Source: Archaeoglobus sp. UBA234 | GTDB lineage: Archaea; Halobacteriota; Archaeoglobi; Archaeoglobales; Archaeoglobaceae | DNA length: 64,000 nucleotides | NCBI GenBank assembly: GCA_002494625.1 | Contig: DACH01000002.1 | Span: forward strand, 1 to 64,000 | Direction: 5' to 3' | Shown: one piece after another, positions 34,447 to 43,673 of the stretch | Layout: every line of letters begins with the position of its first letter | Numbering within the stretch: position 1 is the stretch's first letter | The notes under the pieces: model-generated | Told to the model about the DNA's origin: nothing | The model's database searches: none | What the model saw: only the letters and a program-made list of their open reading frames with translations | Position numbers and translations under genes: made by a program

Positions 34447-35874
34447 ATGGAAAGTATTAAAAAATTAAAACCAACGAATACTATGAATTATGATGAGTTC
34501 AGCGATCGGAAGAACACATTACACAGGTTTATCAAGCGTAATCTTGTCTGGATAACCCCTGAAGCTACAGTAAAAGAAGCTGCTAAGCTAATGCATCGAG
34601 AAAATGTTTCCTCTATTGTTGTTATTAAAAATGAAATTCCTCTTGGTATAATAACCGACTCAGATCTCCGGAGATTGATTGCAGATGGGTATGACATGGA
34701 GAGGAGCCTTGACGATGTTCTCAGACAGAAATTCAAAAGACAGCCCAGTCTGATAACAGTTGATGTTAATGAAAGTATCCATGAAGCTCTTTCGAAAATG
34801 CTTGAACACAGAATAAAACATACAGTTGTGATGGAAGCAGGAAAACCAAAAGGCGTTGTAACCATAGGTGATATCGCATACAGGCTGAGTCCTTTTTATG
34901 TGTATTATGCTATAAGACTCAGAAAAGCCAAAAAAATAGGAGAGATAAAAGAGATTCTTGACGAATTCAAGGATGAAATCATCAGATATGCTTTGAAATT
35001 CGCTGAAAAACCTGAAGAAGGAAGAACTGGATTTTTTTTCGAAACAATCAGCTATGTTGTAGACACAGCCCTCAGATCGCTGGTGGAAATAACTGGGGAA
35101 GTCCCAGAAAATCTCGTTTATGCTGCAACCGGAAGTTGGGGGAGAAGAGAGCAGTTTATCCTCACAGATAGAGACACAATAGCAATTTACCAAGAGGAGA
35201 AGGAAAAAGATGAGTTTGATAGCCTGATTGATGAAATTGATGTCAGATCATTCATAGAGGAAATTGAGGACTGCATGGATGAGGTCGGATTTCCTCCCTG
35301 TCCTCATGGATATACATCCCGCAATCTCTGTTTCAGAACTGATGAACTGATAGAGCATATAGACAGATGGTGTGGGGACGCAGAGAAGTATGCTGTCAAT
35401 ATATCCATTATTGCAGATTCAAGGCCACTTTTGGGTAATTCAGCAATTCTTGAGAGGATTAAACGAAGACTCATTGACAAAATGAGGAGAAACAGATTTT
35501 TCGTGAGTCAGTCACTGATTTACAAACCTCCATTATCTCTTCTGGGAATTTCAAAATCCTTTGACTTTAAATCGAGAGCTGTCGCTCCACTGGAATATCC
35601 AATAAGAGCGCTGGCAATCACAAATGGTGTTCTATCACTTTCAACTCCTGAAAGGATAAAGACACTTGGAGAGAGAGGAATAATTTCGAGCGAGATGTCC
35701 CATGATCTCCTCTACGCCTACAACATAATAATGAAACTCAAAATCATGCTTCAGGCAAGGTTTGAAGAGGAACTGGAGCTATCAACTCTTTCTGCAATTG
35801 AGAGAAAGATGCTTGAAGATGCCCTGAAGACGGTAAAACTCTTTCAGGACTACACAGAAAAGAATTTTACTTAG
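34447..35874 (+). CDS. CBS-pair / DUF294 nucleotidyltransferase-like protein
   Basis: A 475-residue signalling protein. Residues about 25-160 are two CBS domains (VKEAAKLMHRENVSSIVVI, then ESIHEALSKMLEHRIKHTVVM), which usually sense adenylates. Residues about 200-350 form a DUF294 nucleotidyltransferase-like domain with GSWGRREQFILTDRD (the Gly-Ser and Asp-x-Asp catalytic pattern), followed by the DUF294 C-terminal helical domain. Similar genes beside acetate transporters in bacteria suggest regulation of uptake or uridylylation-like modification. It ends 5 bases before the next gene. Confidence 0.8.
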   Translation: MESIKKLKPTNTMNYDEFSDRKNTLHRFIKRNLVWITPEATVKEAAKLMHRENVSSIVVIKNEIPLGIITDSDLRRLIADGYDMERSLDDVLRQKFKRQPSLITVDVNESIHEALSKMLEHRIKHTVVMEAGKPKGVVTIGDIAYRLSPFYVYYAIRLRKAKKIGEIKEILDEFKDEIIRYALKFAEKPEEGRTGFFFETISYVVDTALRSLVEITGEVPENLVYAATGSWGRREQFILTDRDTIAIYQEEKEKDEFDSLIDEIDVRSFIEEIEDCMDEVGFPPCPHGYTSRNLCFRTDELIEHIDRWCGDAEKYAVNISIIADSRPLLGNSAILERIKRRLIDKMRRNRFFVSQSLIYKPPLSLLGISKSFDFKSRAVAPLEYPIRALAITNGVLSLSTPERIKTLGERGIISSEMSHDLLYAYNIIMKLKIMLQARFEEELELSTLSAIERKMLEDALKTVKLFQDYTEKNFT

Positions 35875-35879
35875 ACGAG

Positions 35880-37535
35880 ATGATTGATATGCTTCCTCCG
35901 GCAGAGTACCTTTCGAGAATAAAACCTTTCTCCTTTCTTTCGAACGAAGAGCTTGCGGAATTTACCAGAAGAATGGAAGTTGTATTCTACAGAGCCGGAA
36001 AAACGGTTTTTAAATCAGGAAAAATCCTCAAAAGAATCTACTTTATACGAGAGGGTAAAATAGGATTGTTCAACGGTAAAGATTTGGTAGAGATCGCCGG
36101 ACGCGATGAAATGATCGAAATAAAATCATCGATTCTTGGTCATGAAACCGAATTCACAGCGAGAGCAATGGAGGATTCAGTTCTGTTTGAGATTGACTCA
36201 GAGGTAGTAAATAAAATAATGGAAAGGAACAGGAATTTTGGAGAATTTCTGAAAAGATTTCTCTCAAGAAAATTTCTATCACTTCTCAGATTGCTTGATA
36301 CTGAAAGAATCGAGGATATATATGCCGATCCGGTAAACTCCCTTATTAAAAAGAGTCCTATTTTTTGTTTTAAGGGGCAATCGATAAAAGAGACTGTAAG
36401 GCTCATGAATACCCATAAAGTCGGCAGTGTAGTTGTGGTTGACTCAGGAATGTTTCCTGTTGGAATTGTTACTCACACAGATATTGTCCGGGTTTTTGAT
36501 GAGAATATACCCTTAGAAAATTCTGTTGAAAGTATCATGTCCTCACCCGTTGTGGCTATCGATTCAGAGGGTTCAATCATGGACGCCTACATAAAATTCA
36601 TCACAAATGATATAAATCATCTCGCTGTAGTAGAAGATGGGAAACTCACGGGTGTAGTGTCCATCAAAGACATTCTCTCAAGGCTTGAAGCTCACAGCTC
36701 ACTCCTTTCTGTTTCGAAAGATATAATCAAATCCAAAACTCCTGATGAGATAAGAAATGCTTCCACAGAGATAAACCGATTAATCTTAAATATGTTTACC
36801 TCCGGATTTGATTACTCATCGATTTCAACGGTTATATCAACCCAGACTGACATCCTTATAAGAAAAATTTTGTTATCCAGCCTAGGAAAAGAGAACAACC
36901 TCGTTATAGCACCCTTTGGTGATTATGGGAGAAGAGAGCTTATCTTCCCGCTCAGAATCGGTCTGCTCATAGTTGGTGACAGACACTACTGCAGGGAAGT
37001 CGAAAGCTCGATCATTAACACAGTTTCGAACATTGAGGTTGAAAGTATTGAATGCTGCCCTGTGAATGAGATCGGTGAATATCTGAAGAACCTGAATTCT
37101 GAGATGTTTCTGAACCTTATCGATTCCAGATACCTCTATGGGAACGGAAGTTTTTATATCAACTTCAGGAAAGTCTTCGCGAGTTCAATAAATGATGAGC
37201 TGGCAGTTTCTATGATCAGGAAACTTGCAAGACTTAACAAGGTGGATCATGAGAATATGTCTAAAATAATCGCTGAGGGTATTAAGGCAGTATCACTCCT
37301 CCATGGTGACATAACCTCCAGACCCACCTGGGATAGAATAAAAATCCTTTCTGATAAGGGAGTGATCGATAAGGAACTCTCTGACAGTTTGAAGGAGGCA
37401 TATATGGCTCTGAAAAATATTGAGTTGAAGGGAAAGCTAAAAGGAGGACAGGGAAGGATAGAGAAGATTCTGGTTAAAAAAACATCAGAAGTTATCAGGG
37501 AGATGCAGGCATGGATGGCAGAATATCTGGATTAG
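35880..37535 (+). CDS. Cyclic-nucleotide-binding/CBS/DUF294 protein, catalytic motif degraded
   Basis: A 551-residue protein with an N-terminal cNMP-binding-like domain (residues about 10-130: PFSFLSNEELAEFTRRME, IYFIREGKIGLF), two CBS domains (about 150-280: VRLMNTHKVGSVVVV, DAYIKFITNDINHLAVV) and a DUF294 region (about 310-551). At the expected catalytic site the sequence is FGDYGRRELIFPLRIG, without the Gly-Ser or the Asp-x-Asp of its 475-residue neighbour. This suggests a pseudoenzyme or regulatory partner. It is adjacent to the neighbour and overlaps the exonuclease gene by 25 bases. Confidence 0.78.
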   Translation: MIDMLPPAEYLSRIKPFSFLSNEELAEFTRRMEVVFYRAGKTVFKSGKILKRIYFIREGKIGLFNGKDLVEIAGRDEMIEIKSSILGHETEFTARAMEDSVLFEIDSEVVNKIMERNRNFGEFLKRFLSRKFLSLLRLLDTERIEDIYADPVNSLIKKSPIFCFKGQSIKETVRLMNTHKVGSVVVVDSGMFPVGIVTHTDIVRVFDENIPLENSVESIMSSPVVAIDSEGSIMDAYIKFITNDINHLAVVEDGKLTGVVSIKDILSRLEAHSSLLSVSKDIIKSKTPDEIRNASTEINRLILNMFTSGFDYSSISTVISTQTDILIRKILLSSLGKENNLVIAPFGDYGRRELIFPLRIGLLIVGDRHYCREVESSIINTVSNIEVESIECCPVNEIGEYLKNLNSEMFLNLIDSRYLYGNGSFYINFRKVFASSINDELAVSMIRKLARLNKVDHENMSKIIAEGIKAVSLLHGDITSRPTWDRIKILSDKGVIDKELSDSLKEAYMALKNIELKGKLKGGQGRIEKILVKKTSEVIREMQAWMAEYLD

Positions 37536-38140
37536 AGTTCGAAAAAGAATTTGAAAAAGCAGAGTTCAGGATAATAGACCTGGAAACTACAGGTTTGAGT
37601 CCAAAAAAAGATGAGATTCTGTCCATAGCAATTGTTCCAATGACAGGGTGGAGAATCCGTATAGGAGATTCCTTTTACTCCCTCATCAAACCTGAAAAAT
37701 TCAATCACAGATCAATAGAATATCACGGAATCTGTCCCGGAGATGTCAACAATGCTCCGTCCTTTGAGAAGATCGGAAGAAAAATCCACGAAATGCTGAA
37801 TGGAAAAATCATTGTTGGATATGCAACGGCTTTCGATATTGAGTTCCTGAAAAGATTTTTCAGGAAAAAATTAAAGATTAAGTTATCTCTTGAAAGGTAT
37901 GCTGATATTTCGGAGATTGAAGCTTGGATAATCAGAAAGAAGGGAATTGCGATTTCATACAGACTTGACTTCGATGCGATACTTAAAACATATGGAATAG
38001 AGCCATCATCCCGGCACAATGCGTTGAGTGATGCATATTTTACAGCCAGAATATTCCAGAAACAGCTAAAAAAATTGCTGGAATACAGGGCAACCATATC
38101 AGATCTCATAAAGATAGGAAGAAGGCTTTTTATCTTCTGA
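37511..38140 (+). CDS. DnaQ-like 3'-5' exonuclease (DEDDh)
   Basis: A 209-residue exonuclease of the polymerase III epsilon type. The motifs are visible: Exo I FRIIDLETTGL (Asp and Glu), Exo II VGYATAFDIEFL, and Exo III SRHNALSDAYFTA. This set fits a DEDDh nuclease acting on DNA or RNA ends. Overlapping the DUF294 gene, it belongs to the same operon. DUF294/exonuclease pairs near acetate transporters occur in bacteria, but the reason is unknown; proofreading of a canonical polymerase III is not possible in archaea. Confidence 0.88.
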   Translation: MDGRISGLEFEKEFEKAEFRIIDLETTGLSPKKDEILSIAIVPMTGWRIRIGDSFYSLIKPEKFNHRSIEYHGICPGDVNNAPSFEKIGRKIHEMLNGKIIVGYATAFDIEFLKRFFRKKLKIKLSLERYADISEIEAWIIRKKGIAISYRLDFDAILKTYGIEPSSRHNALSDAYFTARIFQKQLKKLLEYRATISDLIKIGRRLFIF

Positions 38141-38170
38141 AATGAAGCAATATAACATGGCTTGGATGAT

Positions 38171-38731
38171 TTAAGCCATTTTCAATTTGTAAGCAACACT
38201 TTCCTCTCCTCCATCATAATGCAGCGTGAAAACCAGATTAACATACTCTGACTCTCTTATTTTCATGGCTCCAAAAAGATCGACACTGATTCGCACCTCT
38301 CTTTCAACAGCCTCATTTCTTTTGAGATTTCCCAGATAAACTTCCACATAGTCTCCACCATTGATAATAATCCTTTCATCACCGGCAAAAAGCTCAAGGG
38401 TTGCTTTAACATTATTTAAGTTTTCATTTACCAGAATCCTTGCTGTTATAATTCTCGAAAGAAGGCTATCCTGCTCGATCTTTATTATTTCAAGGGTAAA
38501 CTTATCACCTTTCAACTCTGTCGGAGTGCAACTATCACACACTTTTCCTGTCTCAAAGCTTGATCCGGTCTTTTTTTCACTTTCGGTGATTTTTTGATTA
38601 TCTTCTAGATAACCTATCCCGATGAAATCATTCTGAAGGTTAGAGGACTGATGGAGGATTTCATCTTTGAGGATCGTGAGCCCTACAAGGAGAACAAATA
38701 TGATCAATCCAGTCATAAAATATTTTTCCAT
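38171..38731 (-). CDS. Membrane-anchored hypothetical protein
   Basis: A 186-residue protein with a single N-terminal hydrophobic segment (MTGLIIFVLLVGLTILKD) then an extracytoplasmic domain. It contains a VCDSC pair near residue 65, then a beta-sandwich-like section (LEIIKIEQDSLLSRIITARIL and VEVYLGNLKR) that resembles a CARDB/FxLYD-type fold, although I cannot assign it firmly. The function is unknown. It runs convergently with the exonuclease operon. Confidence 0.55.
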   Translation of the reverse strand: MEKYFMTGLIIFVLLVGLTILKDEILHQSSNLQNDFIGIGYLEDNQKITESEKKTGSSFETGKVCDSCTPTELKGDKFTLEIIKIEQDSLLSRIITARILVNENLNNVKATLELFAGDERIIINGGDYVEVYLGNLKRNEAVEREVRISVDLFGAMKIRESEYVNLVFTLHYDGGEESVAYKLKMA

Positions 38732-38872
38732 ATAATTAGTAGAATGTGAAAAAAGTTAAATCATTTCGCTTTTTTACATGATAATGAGGATATATAATTA
38801 AAATTCCTTTTCAATGCAAATTTTCAGCGAGAGACCACTACATTTTTAAATTCCCGCTACTTTCAAGCTTTA

Positions 38873-39574
38873 ATGAGAATTCCCCTGTACATAGAAATGT
38901 CAAACAAAAATGTCCTCATAATTGGTGGAGGGGGGGTAGGAACCTCCAGAGCCAGAAAATTCCTTCAGGCTGGAGCCAATGTCAGGGTTCTCAGCATGGA
39001 GTTCAGTCCTGAGTTGAAAGAGCTTGAGGGTGAGGGTAAACTTCAGCTTATAAAAGGTGACGCCTATGATATCTCTGTCCTTGAACCCCTTCTCGAGTGG
39101 GCAAACATTGTAACGGTCGCTGTTGGAGATTTAAATGTAAACGAGATAGTCAAAGATATTGCAAGAAATAAGAAATGCTTTCTGAACCTTGCTAATAATG
39201 CTGCTGAAACTGAAATAGTAGTTCCTTTTGAGGGAGAATATGAAGGAATAAGGTTTTCAGTTACAACCGAGGGTAAAAGCGGAGTGGTCGCCAGAATTGT
39301 GAGAGATTCCTTTCTTGAAACGCTCAAAGAAAGTGATGAAACAATATATCTTTTGAAATCGATGGAGTATCTCAAAAAGCATATGAAAGAAGAAGGTATT
39401 CCAATTAACCTCAGAATGCGTCTCTACTTTGAGATTTTTTCAGATGAAGATTTCAGAAAGCTTGTGAGTGAGGGGAGGGTTGAAGAGGCAAAGAAGCTTG
39501 CAAGAAAACTTGTAAAAGAATATGCTGAAGGAAAAAGAGAATTCAGAGTTGAGAATAATCTCAGTTTCGGGTGA
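38873..39574 (+). CDS. Precorrin-2 dehydrogenase / sirohydrochlorin ferrochelatase-like
   Basis: A 233-residue Met8p/CysG N-terminal type protein. The NAD-binding motif VLIIGGGGVGTSRARKFLQAG follows IPLYIEMSNKN; the sequence also has GDAYD, VAVGDLNVNEIV, NLANNA and a helical C-terminal domain. It oxidises precorrin-2 to sirohydrochlorin, and possibly inserts iron to make siroheme. It overlaps or is immediately adjacent to the fused siroheme decarboxylase gene, so together they feed the alternative heme pathway. It also supplies the siroheme used by reductases such as that at 19.9 kb. Confidence 0.9.
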   Translation: MRIPLYIEMSNKNVLIIGGGGVGTSRARKFLQAGANVRVLSMEFSPELKELEGEGKLQLIKGDAYDISVLEPLLEWANIVTVAVGDLNVNEIVKDIARNKKCFLNLANNAAETEIVVPFEGEYEGIRFSVTTEGKSGVVARIVRDSFLETLKESDETIYLLKSMEYLKKHMKEEGIPINLRMRLYFEIFSDEDFRKLVSEGRVEEAKKLARKLVKEYAEGKREFRVENNLSFG

Positions 39575-39578
39575 TGTT

Positions 39579-40541
39579 ATGTTTACCGATGATGAGATAT
39601 CTCTTTTAATGGCTCTTCAATACAACTTTCCACTTAGCGAAGAACCATACATCGATATAGCTGATTTCTGTGGATTCAATGTTGATTTTGTTCTTAAAAA
39701 AACAGCAGAGATGCTTGATTCAGGCGTCATAAAAAGAATTGGTGCTCAACTCAACTACAAAGCTTTTAAAGCAATAGGCTATGCTGCCCTAATCGGTGCA
39801 AAAGTTCAGAAAGACAGAATTGAGAGGGTTGCAGAGATCATAAACTCCTACAACCCGAAACACAACTACATGAGAAATGATGAGTACAACATCTGGTTTA
39901 CAATTAAGGCAGAAAGTCCTGAGGCTCTTGAAAAAATTGCCAAGGAAATTATGGAAAAAGCAGGGGTTACAGATTTTGTTTTTCTCCCCTCAAAAAGAGT
40001 CTACAAAATGGATGTTAAATACGACATCAAAAAGGGAGTTTCATACAGCAATACGGAACTTGAACCGGAAAAGATTCCTTCAGCTGAAGAACTTGGAATC
40101 GAAATTGAGCTCCTTAAAGAGCTTGAGAGAAGATTCCCCGTAAAAAACAGACCTTACAAAGAGATATGCAGAAAATTCGGATACCAAGAAGGAGAGATTA
40201 TATCGCTAATAGAGGAACTGATTGAGAAAAGAGTACTCAGAGGGTTTTATGCTGTGTTAAAGGAGAGAAAAATAGGTTTCAGAGAGAACGGAATGAACAT
40301 GGTCGAAACTGAGAACCCGAAATCTGTTGCGTTGAGACTTATTAAAAGATTCCCGGAAATAACCCATCTTGTTGAGAGGGAGACATTTGGAAAGTGGGCG
40401 TATCCACTCTACTTCATGGTTCATGCAATTGACAGAGATATCATCGAAGGAATCAGAGAGAGAGTTCTGGATACCAGAGGAATAAAGTCTATAAAAACGA
40501 TTTACAGCTTGAGAGATTTCAGACCGGAATCGAGATATTAA
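39579..40541 (+). CDS. ahbAB: Fused siroheme decarboxylase (AhbA-AhbB), Lrp/AsnC-like
   Basis: Siroheme is converted to didecarboxysiroheme by AhbA/AhbB, which are Lrp/AsnC-like proteins. This 320-residue product contains two such modules in tandem: N-terminal residues about 1-150 (DDEISLLMALQYNFPLSEEP to DFVFLPSKRVYKMDV) and C-terminal about 172-320 (IELLKELERRFPVKNRPYKE to IKTIYSLRDFRPESRY). This looks like the two subunits joined in one chain. The ATG at 39579 is preceded by a GGGTGATG ribosome-binding site just after the siroheme synthase stop. Confidence 0.85.
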   Translation: MFTDDEISLLMALQYNFPLSEEPYIDIADFCGFNVDFVLKKTAEMLDSGVIKRIGAQLNYKAFKAIGYAALIGAKVQKDRIERVAEIINSYNPKHNYMRNDEYNIWFTIKAESPEALEKIAKEIMEKAGVTDFVFLPSKRVYKMDVKYDIKKGVSYSNTELEPEKIPSAEELGIEIELLKELERRFPVKNRPYKEICRKFGYQEGEIISLIEELIEKRVLRGFYAVLKERKIGFRENGMNMVETENPKSVALRLIKRFPEITHLVERETFGKWAYPLYFMVHAIDRDIIEGIRERVLDTRGIKSIKTIYSLRDFRPESRY

Positions 40542-40559
40542 GCCTATGCCCTGAAAAAT

Positions 40560-41120
40560 TTATCTACGAAGCTGAATTCCTGAACAGAAAACCCTGAAAG
40601 AGCAAAAAAAGCATTCTCTCCTGTCGGGACGGGGAATAATTCCATCTCTCAGGTCGGCATATATCGTTCTGTAGTACTCAATGCTTCTCCTGTACAGATC
40701 CTCACTGAATCTCCAGATACCTTTTCTGACTTTTTCATCAGATATCTCAAGTATAAAACCACTTTCAATATCTTCCATTTTTAAATAAAGATTGAGCTGA
40801 GCTATCCACTGTTTTCTTGGAAATTTCCTTATCTTCCTGACCTTTTTTACCTCAACTATCTCAAAACATTCGTTTAATAGAACTTTGAAGTCTGGTTTCC
40901 CTGTAATTTTAAAACCATCAAAATAAAGTGATCTCTTTTTTCCTGGAAAAACCTGGTATTCTTTTTTTAACATCTCTCTTGCGATTTTTTCACCCATATC
41001 TCCCAATCTCTTGATTTCAGGATTTACGATCTCTCTTTCCGGATATTTAAGTTTAAAATAAACCCACCTCGGACATTTGAAAACCCAGCTTGCATAAAAG
41101 TTAATGGAAGGTGAGTTCAT
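40560..41120 (-). CDS. Cas4-like (RecB-family) PD-(D/E)XK nuclease
   Basis: A 186-residue single-domain nuclease. The N-terminal Cys in FKCPRWVYFKL and the C-terminal cluster ECFFCSFRVFC could hold an Fe-S cluster. The catalytic part is GKPDFKVLLNECFEIVEVKKVRKI (Asp and Glu-x-Lys) followed by QWIAQLNLYL. No CRISPR array or other cas gene is in the window, so this is one of the many solitary Cas4-like proteins. It runs convergently with ahbAB (19-base gap). Confidence 0.8.
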   Translation of the reverse strand: MNSPSINFYASWVFKCPRWVYFKLKYPEREIVNPEIKRLGDMGEKIAREMLKKEYQVFPGKKRSLYFDGFKITGKPDFKVLLNECFEIVEVKKVRKIRKFPRKQWIAQLNLYLKMEDIESGFILEISDEKVRKGIWRFSEDLYRRSIEYYRTIYADLRDGIIPRPDRRECFFCSFRVFCSGIQLRR

Positions 41121-41189
41121 ACAGCCGGAATCGGCTTTGATAAATTAAATTTTAAGAGTACTGTGAAAGTGTACTACATGTAGAATTAA

Positions 41190-41286
<97 letters not shown>

Positions 41287-41520
41287 CCTAGTTATGCTGT
41301 CAAAACCTGGAGTTGTTTAACAACTGATATCCATTGTCTTTTAAAGGTTGTGGTATCCATTATCCCTGACAGGCAGGCAAAAAATAAATCGATAATCAAA
41401 ATGCTGGTTTATTCAGTTAAATACTCCAATAATCTGACTACCATGATCCAGCGGTTTAACTGCTATAATCAAACTACTCAAAAAAATAAAAATCAGAAAT
41501 TAGAGAACAAAAAAAATCAT

Positions 41521-42048
41521 TCATCTGAACATTTTTCCAGTTTCTTCGTCAAGCAGGAGATGCGTACTTTCAATGTTCACCAAGGCTGTGAAAACCTCTT
41601 TCACCCTTTCTTCAACAGCTTCCTGAGCTGATTTTGTGTAGAATTTTATTGCTCTCGATTCTCTCTCAAAAGATTCTTTAACATTCTCCAGATCATTATC
41701 ACTTGCCTCTATTACAGGTATTTCTGGCTTATTTATTCCCAGCAGTTTGCATATGATACTGGCATGCTCCGATTCAACCTTGCTGAGGGCTTTGAACATC
41801 CCTTTGAAGTAATCATTCTTTGATTTCTCCATGGCTGCTCTGTAAAATCCCGCATTGGTAAGCTCTAGTTCAAGAGCCTCTTCGAGATTCTTTCTCGATC
41901 TCTCACTCAATTCCACTCCCCTGTTTTCATCAACCCACTCCTCAGCAGGAACCATAAATTCTATTGGAGCCCCACAAAACGGACAGTGAGTTGGTGGAGC
42001 GTTTCCTATATATGGGTCTCCACACAATCTGCATCTGTAAACTCTCAT
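41521..42048 (-). CDS. Rubrerythrin-like diiron protein
   Basis: A 175-residue protein with an N-terminal rubredoxin-like domain (CRLCGDP then HCPFCGAP, four Cys) and a ferritin-like diiron domain with EALELELTNAGFY, KVESEHASI and NIESTHLLL, supplying Glu/His ligands. The domain order (rubredoxin first) is the reverse of classical rubrerythrin. Such proteins reduce hydrogen peroxide in anaerobes. It is transcribed alone next to the tRNA-Pro gene. Confidence 0.88.
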   Translation of the reverse strand: MRVYRCRLCGDPYIGNAPPTHCPFCGAPIEFMVPAEEWVDENRGVELSERSRKNLEEALELELTNAGFYRAAMEKSKNDYFKGMFKALSKVESEHASIICKLLGINKPEIPVIEASDNDLENVKESFERESRAIKFYTKSAQEAVEERVKEVFTALVNIESTHLLLDEETGKMFR

Positions 42049-42206
42049 ATAAAGAAAGATTAATTAAAACTCTATAACTCTTTTGGTTCTTTTCGACAAA
42101 AATAGATATTTCAGGTCTTCAGAGGCCAGATATTGCCCGGATTTTCGATGTTCAAGTTAAAGCTTTTGAGAATTAAAACTACCAAGAAACTTATAAATCA
42201 ACCATA

Positions 42207-42542
42207 TCAATCCATTACCTCTCCAAAAAGCTCCTTTACCTTCTCCTTCGCCATCTCTAAAGCTTTCAAACCCTCCATTGTGATTTTATAAACCCTTCTC
42301 ACCTTACCACCCACAACAACCTTCCTCGACTGCAGCAATCCATCCCGCTCCATTTCATGAAGTACCGGATAAAGAGTTCCAGGACTTAAAGAATAACCGT
42401 GCCTTTCAAGCTCTTTCATCATCCAAACACCATATATTTCCCCTTTTGAGGCATGATAAAGAATGTGTATCCTTATAAAGCCGAGGAATAACTTTCGATC
42501 AAGCAAGATATCACCTTTCGTTATCGGTTTTAGATATAACAC
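42207..42542 (-). CDS. PadR-family transcriptional regulator
   Basis: A 111-residue winged-helix protein: RIHILYHASKGEIYGVWMMKELERHG in family position, then LSPGTLYPVLHEMERDGLL and the wing KVRRVYKITMEGLKAL. It fits PadR-like repressors. A GTG start at 42542 is listed; a TTG at 42506 after AAAGGTGAT is also possible. It diverges from pyrB across about 200 bases of AT-rich DNA. The ligand is unknown. Confidence 0.85.
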   Translation of the reverse strand: MLYLKPITKGDILLDRKLFLGFIRIHILYHASKGEIYGVWMMKELERHGYSLSPGTLYPVLHEMERDGLLQSRKVVVGGKVRRVYKITMEGLKALEMAKEKVKELFGEVMD

Positions 42543-42743
42543 AAGAGTATTTTATGGTTTCTACTTCATTTTCGTTGAGTGTCAGTTCAATATATTCTGA
42601 ACTTTCTCAACCCGACAGCAGTTATGATGGTAACTATTCTCTCCTGGCTAACACTCTTTCAATTAAAACAGCAAACAGATGTTTTTAAATCGATACACCC
42701 TCAATTGGCAAAATTTATATCTTCGAATTCTCAAAAATAACTG

Positions 42744-43664
42744 ATGTCTGCTTCTAAAAATGACAGGAAATTCAAACATCTCATTTCAATTGATGAATTA
42801 TCCAAAGATGATATACTTTATATTCTCGACAGAGCAGCAGAATTCGAGGATGTAGCAAAGGGTAAAAAAGTCAGCAAAGTGCTGGAAGGGAGGATTCTTG
42901 CAAATCTGTTCTTTGAGCCCTCAACAAGAACGAGGATGTCCTTTGAGGCTGCAATGAAAAGACTTGGAGGATGTGTAATAAACATGACCGACACGGAAAT
43001 CAGCAGTGTTGCTAAGGGAGAGAGTCTTGCAGATACAATCAGGGTTGTCTCAAACTATGTCGATGTGATTGTGCTCAGACATCCATTAGAGGGGGCAGCA
43101 AAATTTGCATCTGAGAACTCAAAGGTTCCAATAATCAACGCCGGTGATGGAGCAGGACAGCACCCGACTCAAACTCTGCTCGACCTCTACACGATTCAGA
43201 AGGAATCCAGACTTGACGGATGCAGAATAGCTCTCATGGGAGATCTTAAATATTCCAGAACTGTTCATTCACTGATCAGGGCTTTAACTCTTTTCAGAAC
43301 AAAAATATACCTTGTAAGTCCTCCAATGCTGAGACTTCCAGATGACTTTATCGACGACCTCAGTGGAGATATTCAGGAGGCAGAACTTGAAGACATAATT
43401 GAGGAGATAGATGTTCTCTATGTGACAAGAATACAGAAGGAGAGATTTCCCGACGAGGAAGAGTACAGAAAGGTGTCTGGAAGCTACATCATAACCTCAA
43501 AAACCCTTGAAAGAGCCAGAGAATCCTTAATAATCATGCATCCACTTCCGAGAGTGAATGAGATTGGCACAGATGTTGACAGGCTCAGATTTGCCAGATA
43601 TTTTGAACAGGCTTTCTATGGCGTCCCAATAAGGATGGCAATACTCTTTGAACTTCTTAAGTGA
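42744..43664 (+). CDS. pyrB: Aspartate carbamoyltransferase catalytic chain
   Basis: Pyrimidine biosynthesis: forms carbamoyl-aspartate. Carbamoyl-phosphate site FFEPSTRTRMSFEAAMKRLGG, then the HPTQTLLDLYTI segment and the aspartate loop HPLPRVNEIGTDVD are all present. At 306 residues it is standard length. It is followed 9 bases later by pyrI, giving the classic pyrBI operon encoding the catalytic and regulatory chains of one complex. A TATA-like AAAATTTATATC lies upstream. Confidence 0.96.
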   Translation: MSASKNDRKFKHLISIDELSKDDILYILDRAAEFEDVAKGKKVSKVLEGRILANLFFEPSTRTRMSFEAAMKRLGGCVINMTDTEISSVAKGESLADTIRVVSNYVDVIVLRHPLEGAAKFASENSKVPIINAGDGAGQHPTQTLLDLYTIQKESRLDGCRIALMGDLKYSRTVHSLIRALTLFRTKIYLVSPPMLRLPDDFIDDLSGDIQEAELEDIIEEIDVLYVTRIQKERFPDEEEYRKVSGSYIITSKTLERARESLIIMHPLPRVNEIGTDVDRLRFARYFEQAFYGVPIRMAILFELLK

Positions 43665-43673
43665 GGTGGTATT

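Noticed and set aside
40560..41120. Part of a CRISPR-Cas locus
   Set aside because: Only a single Cas4-like gene; no cas1, cas2 or effector genes are near, and neighbours are heme and tRNA genes.
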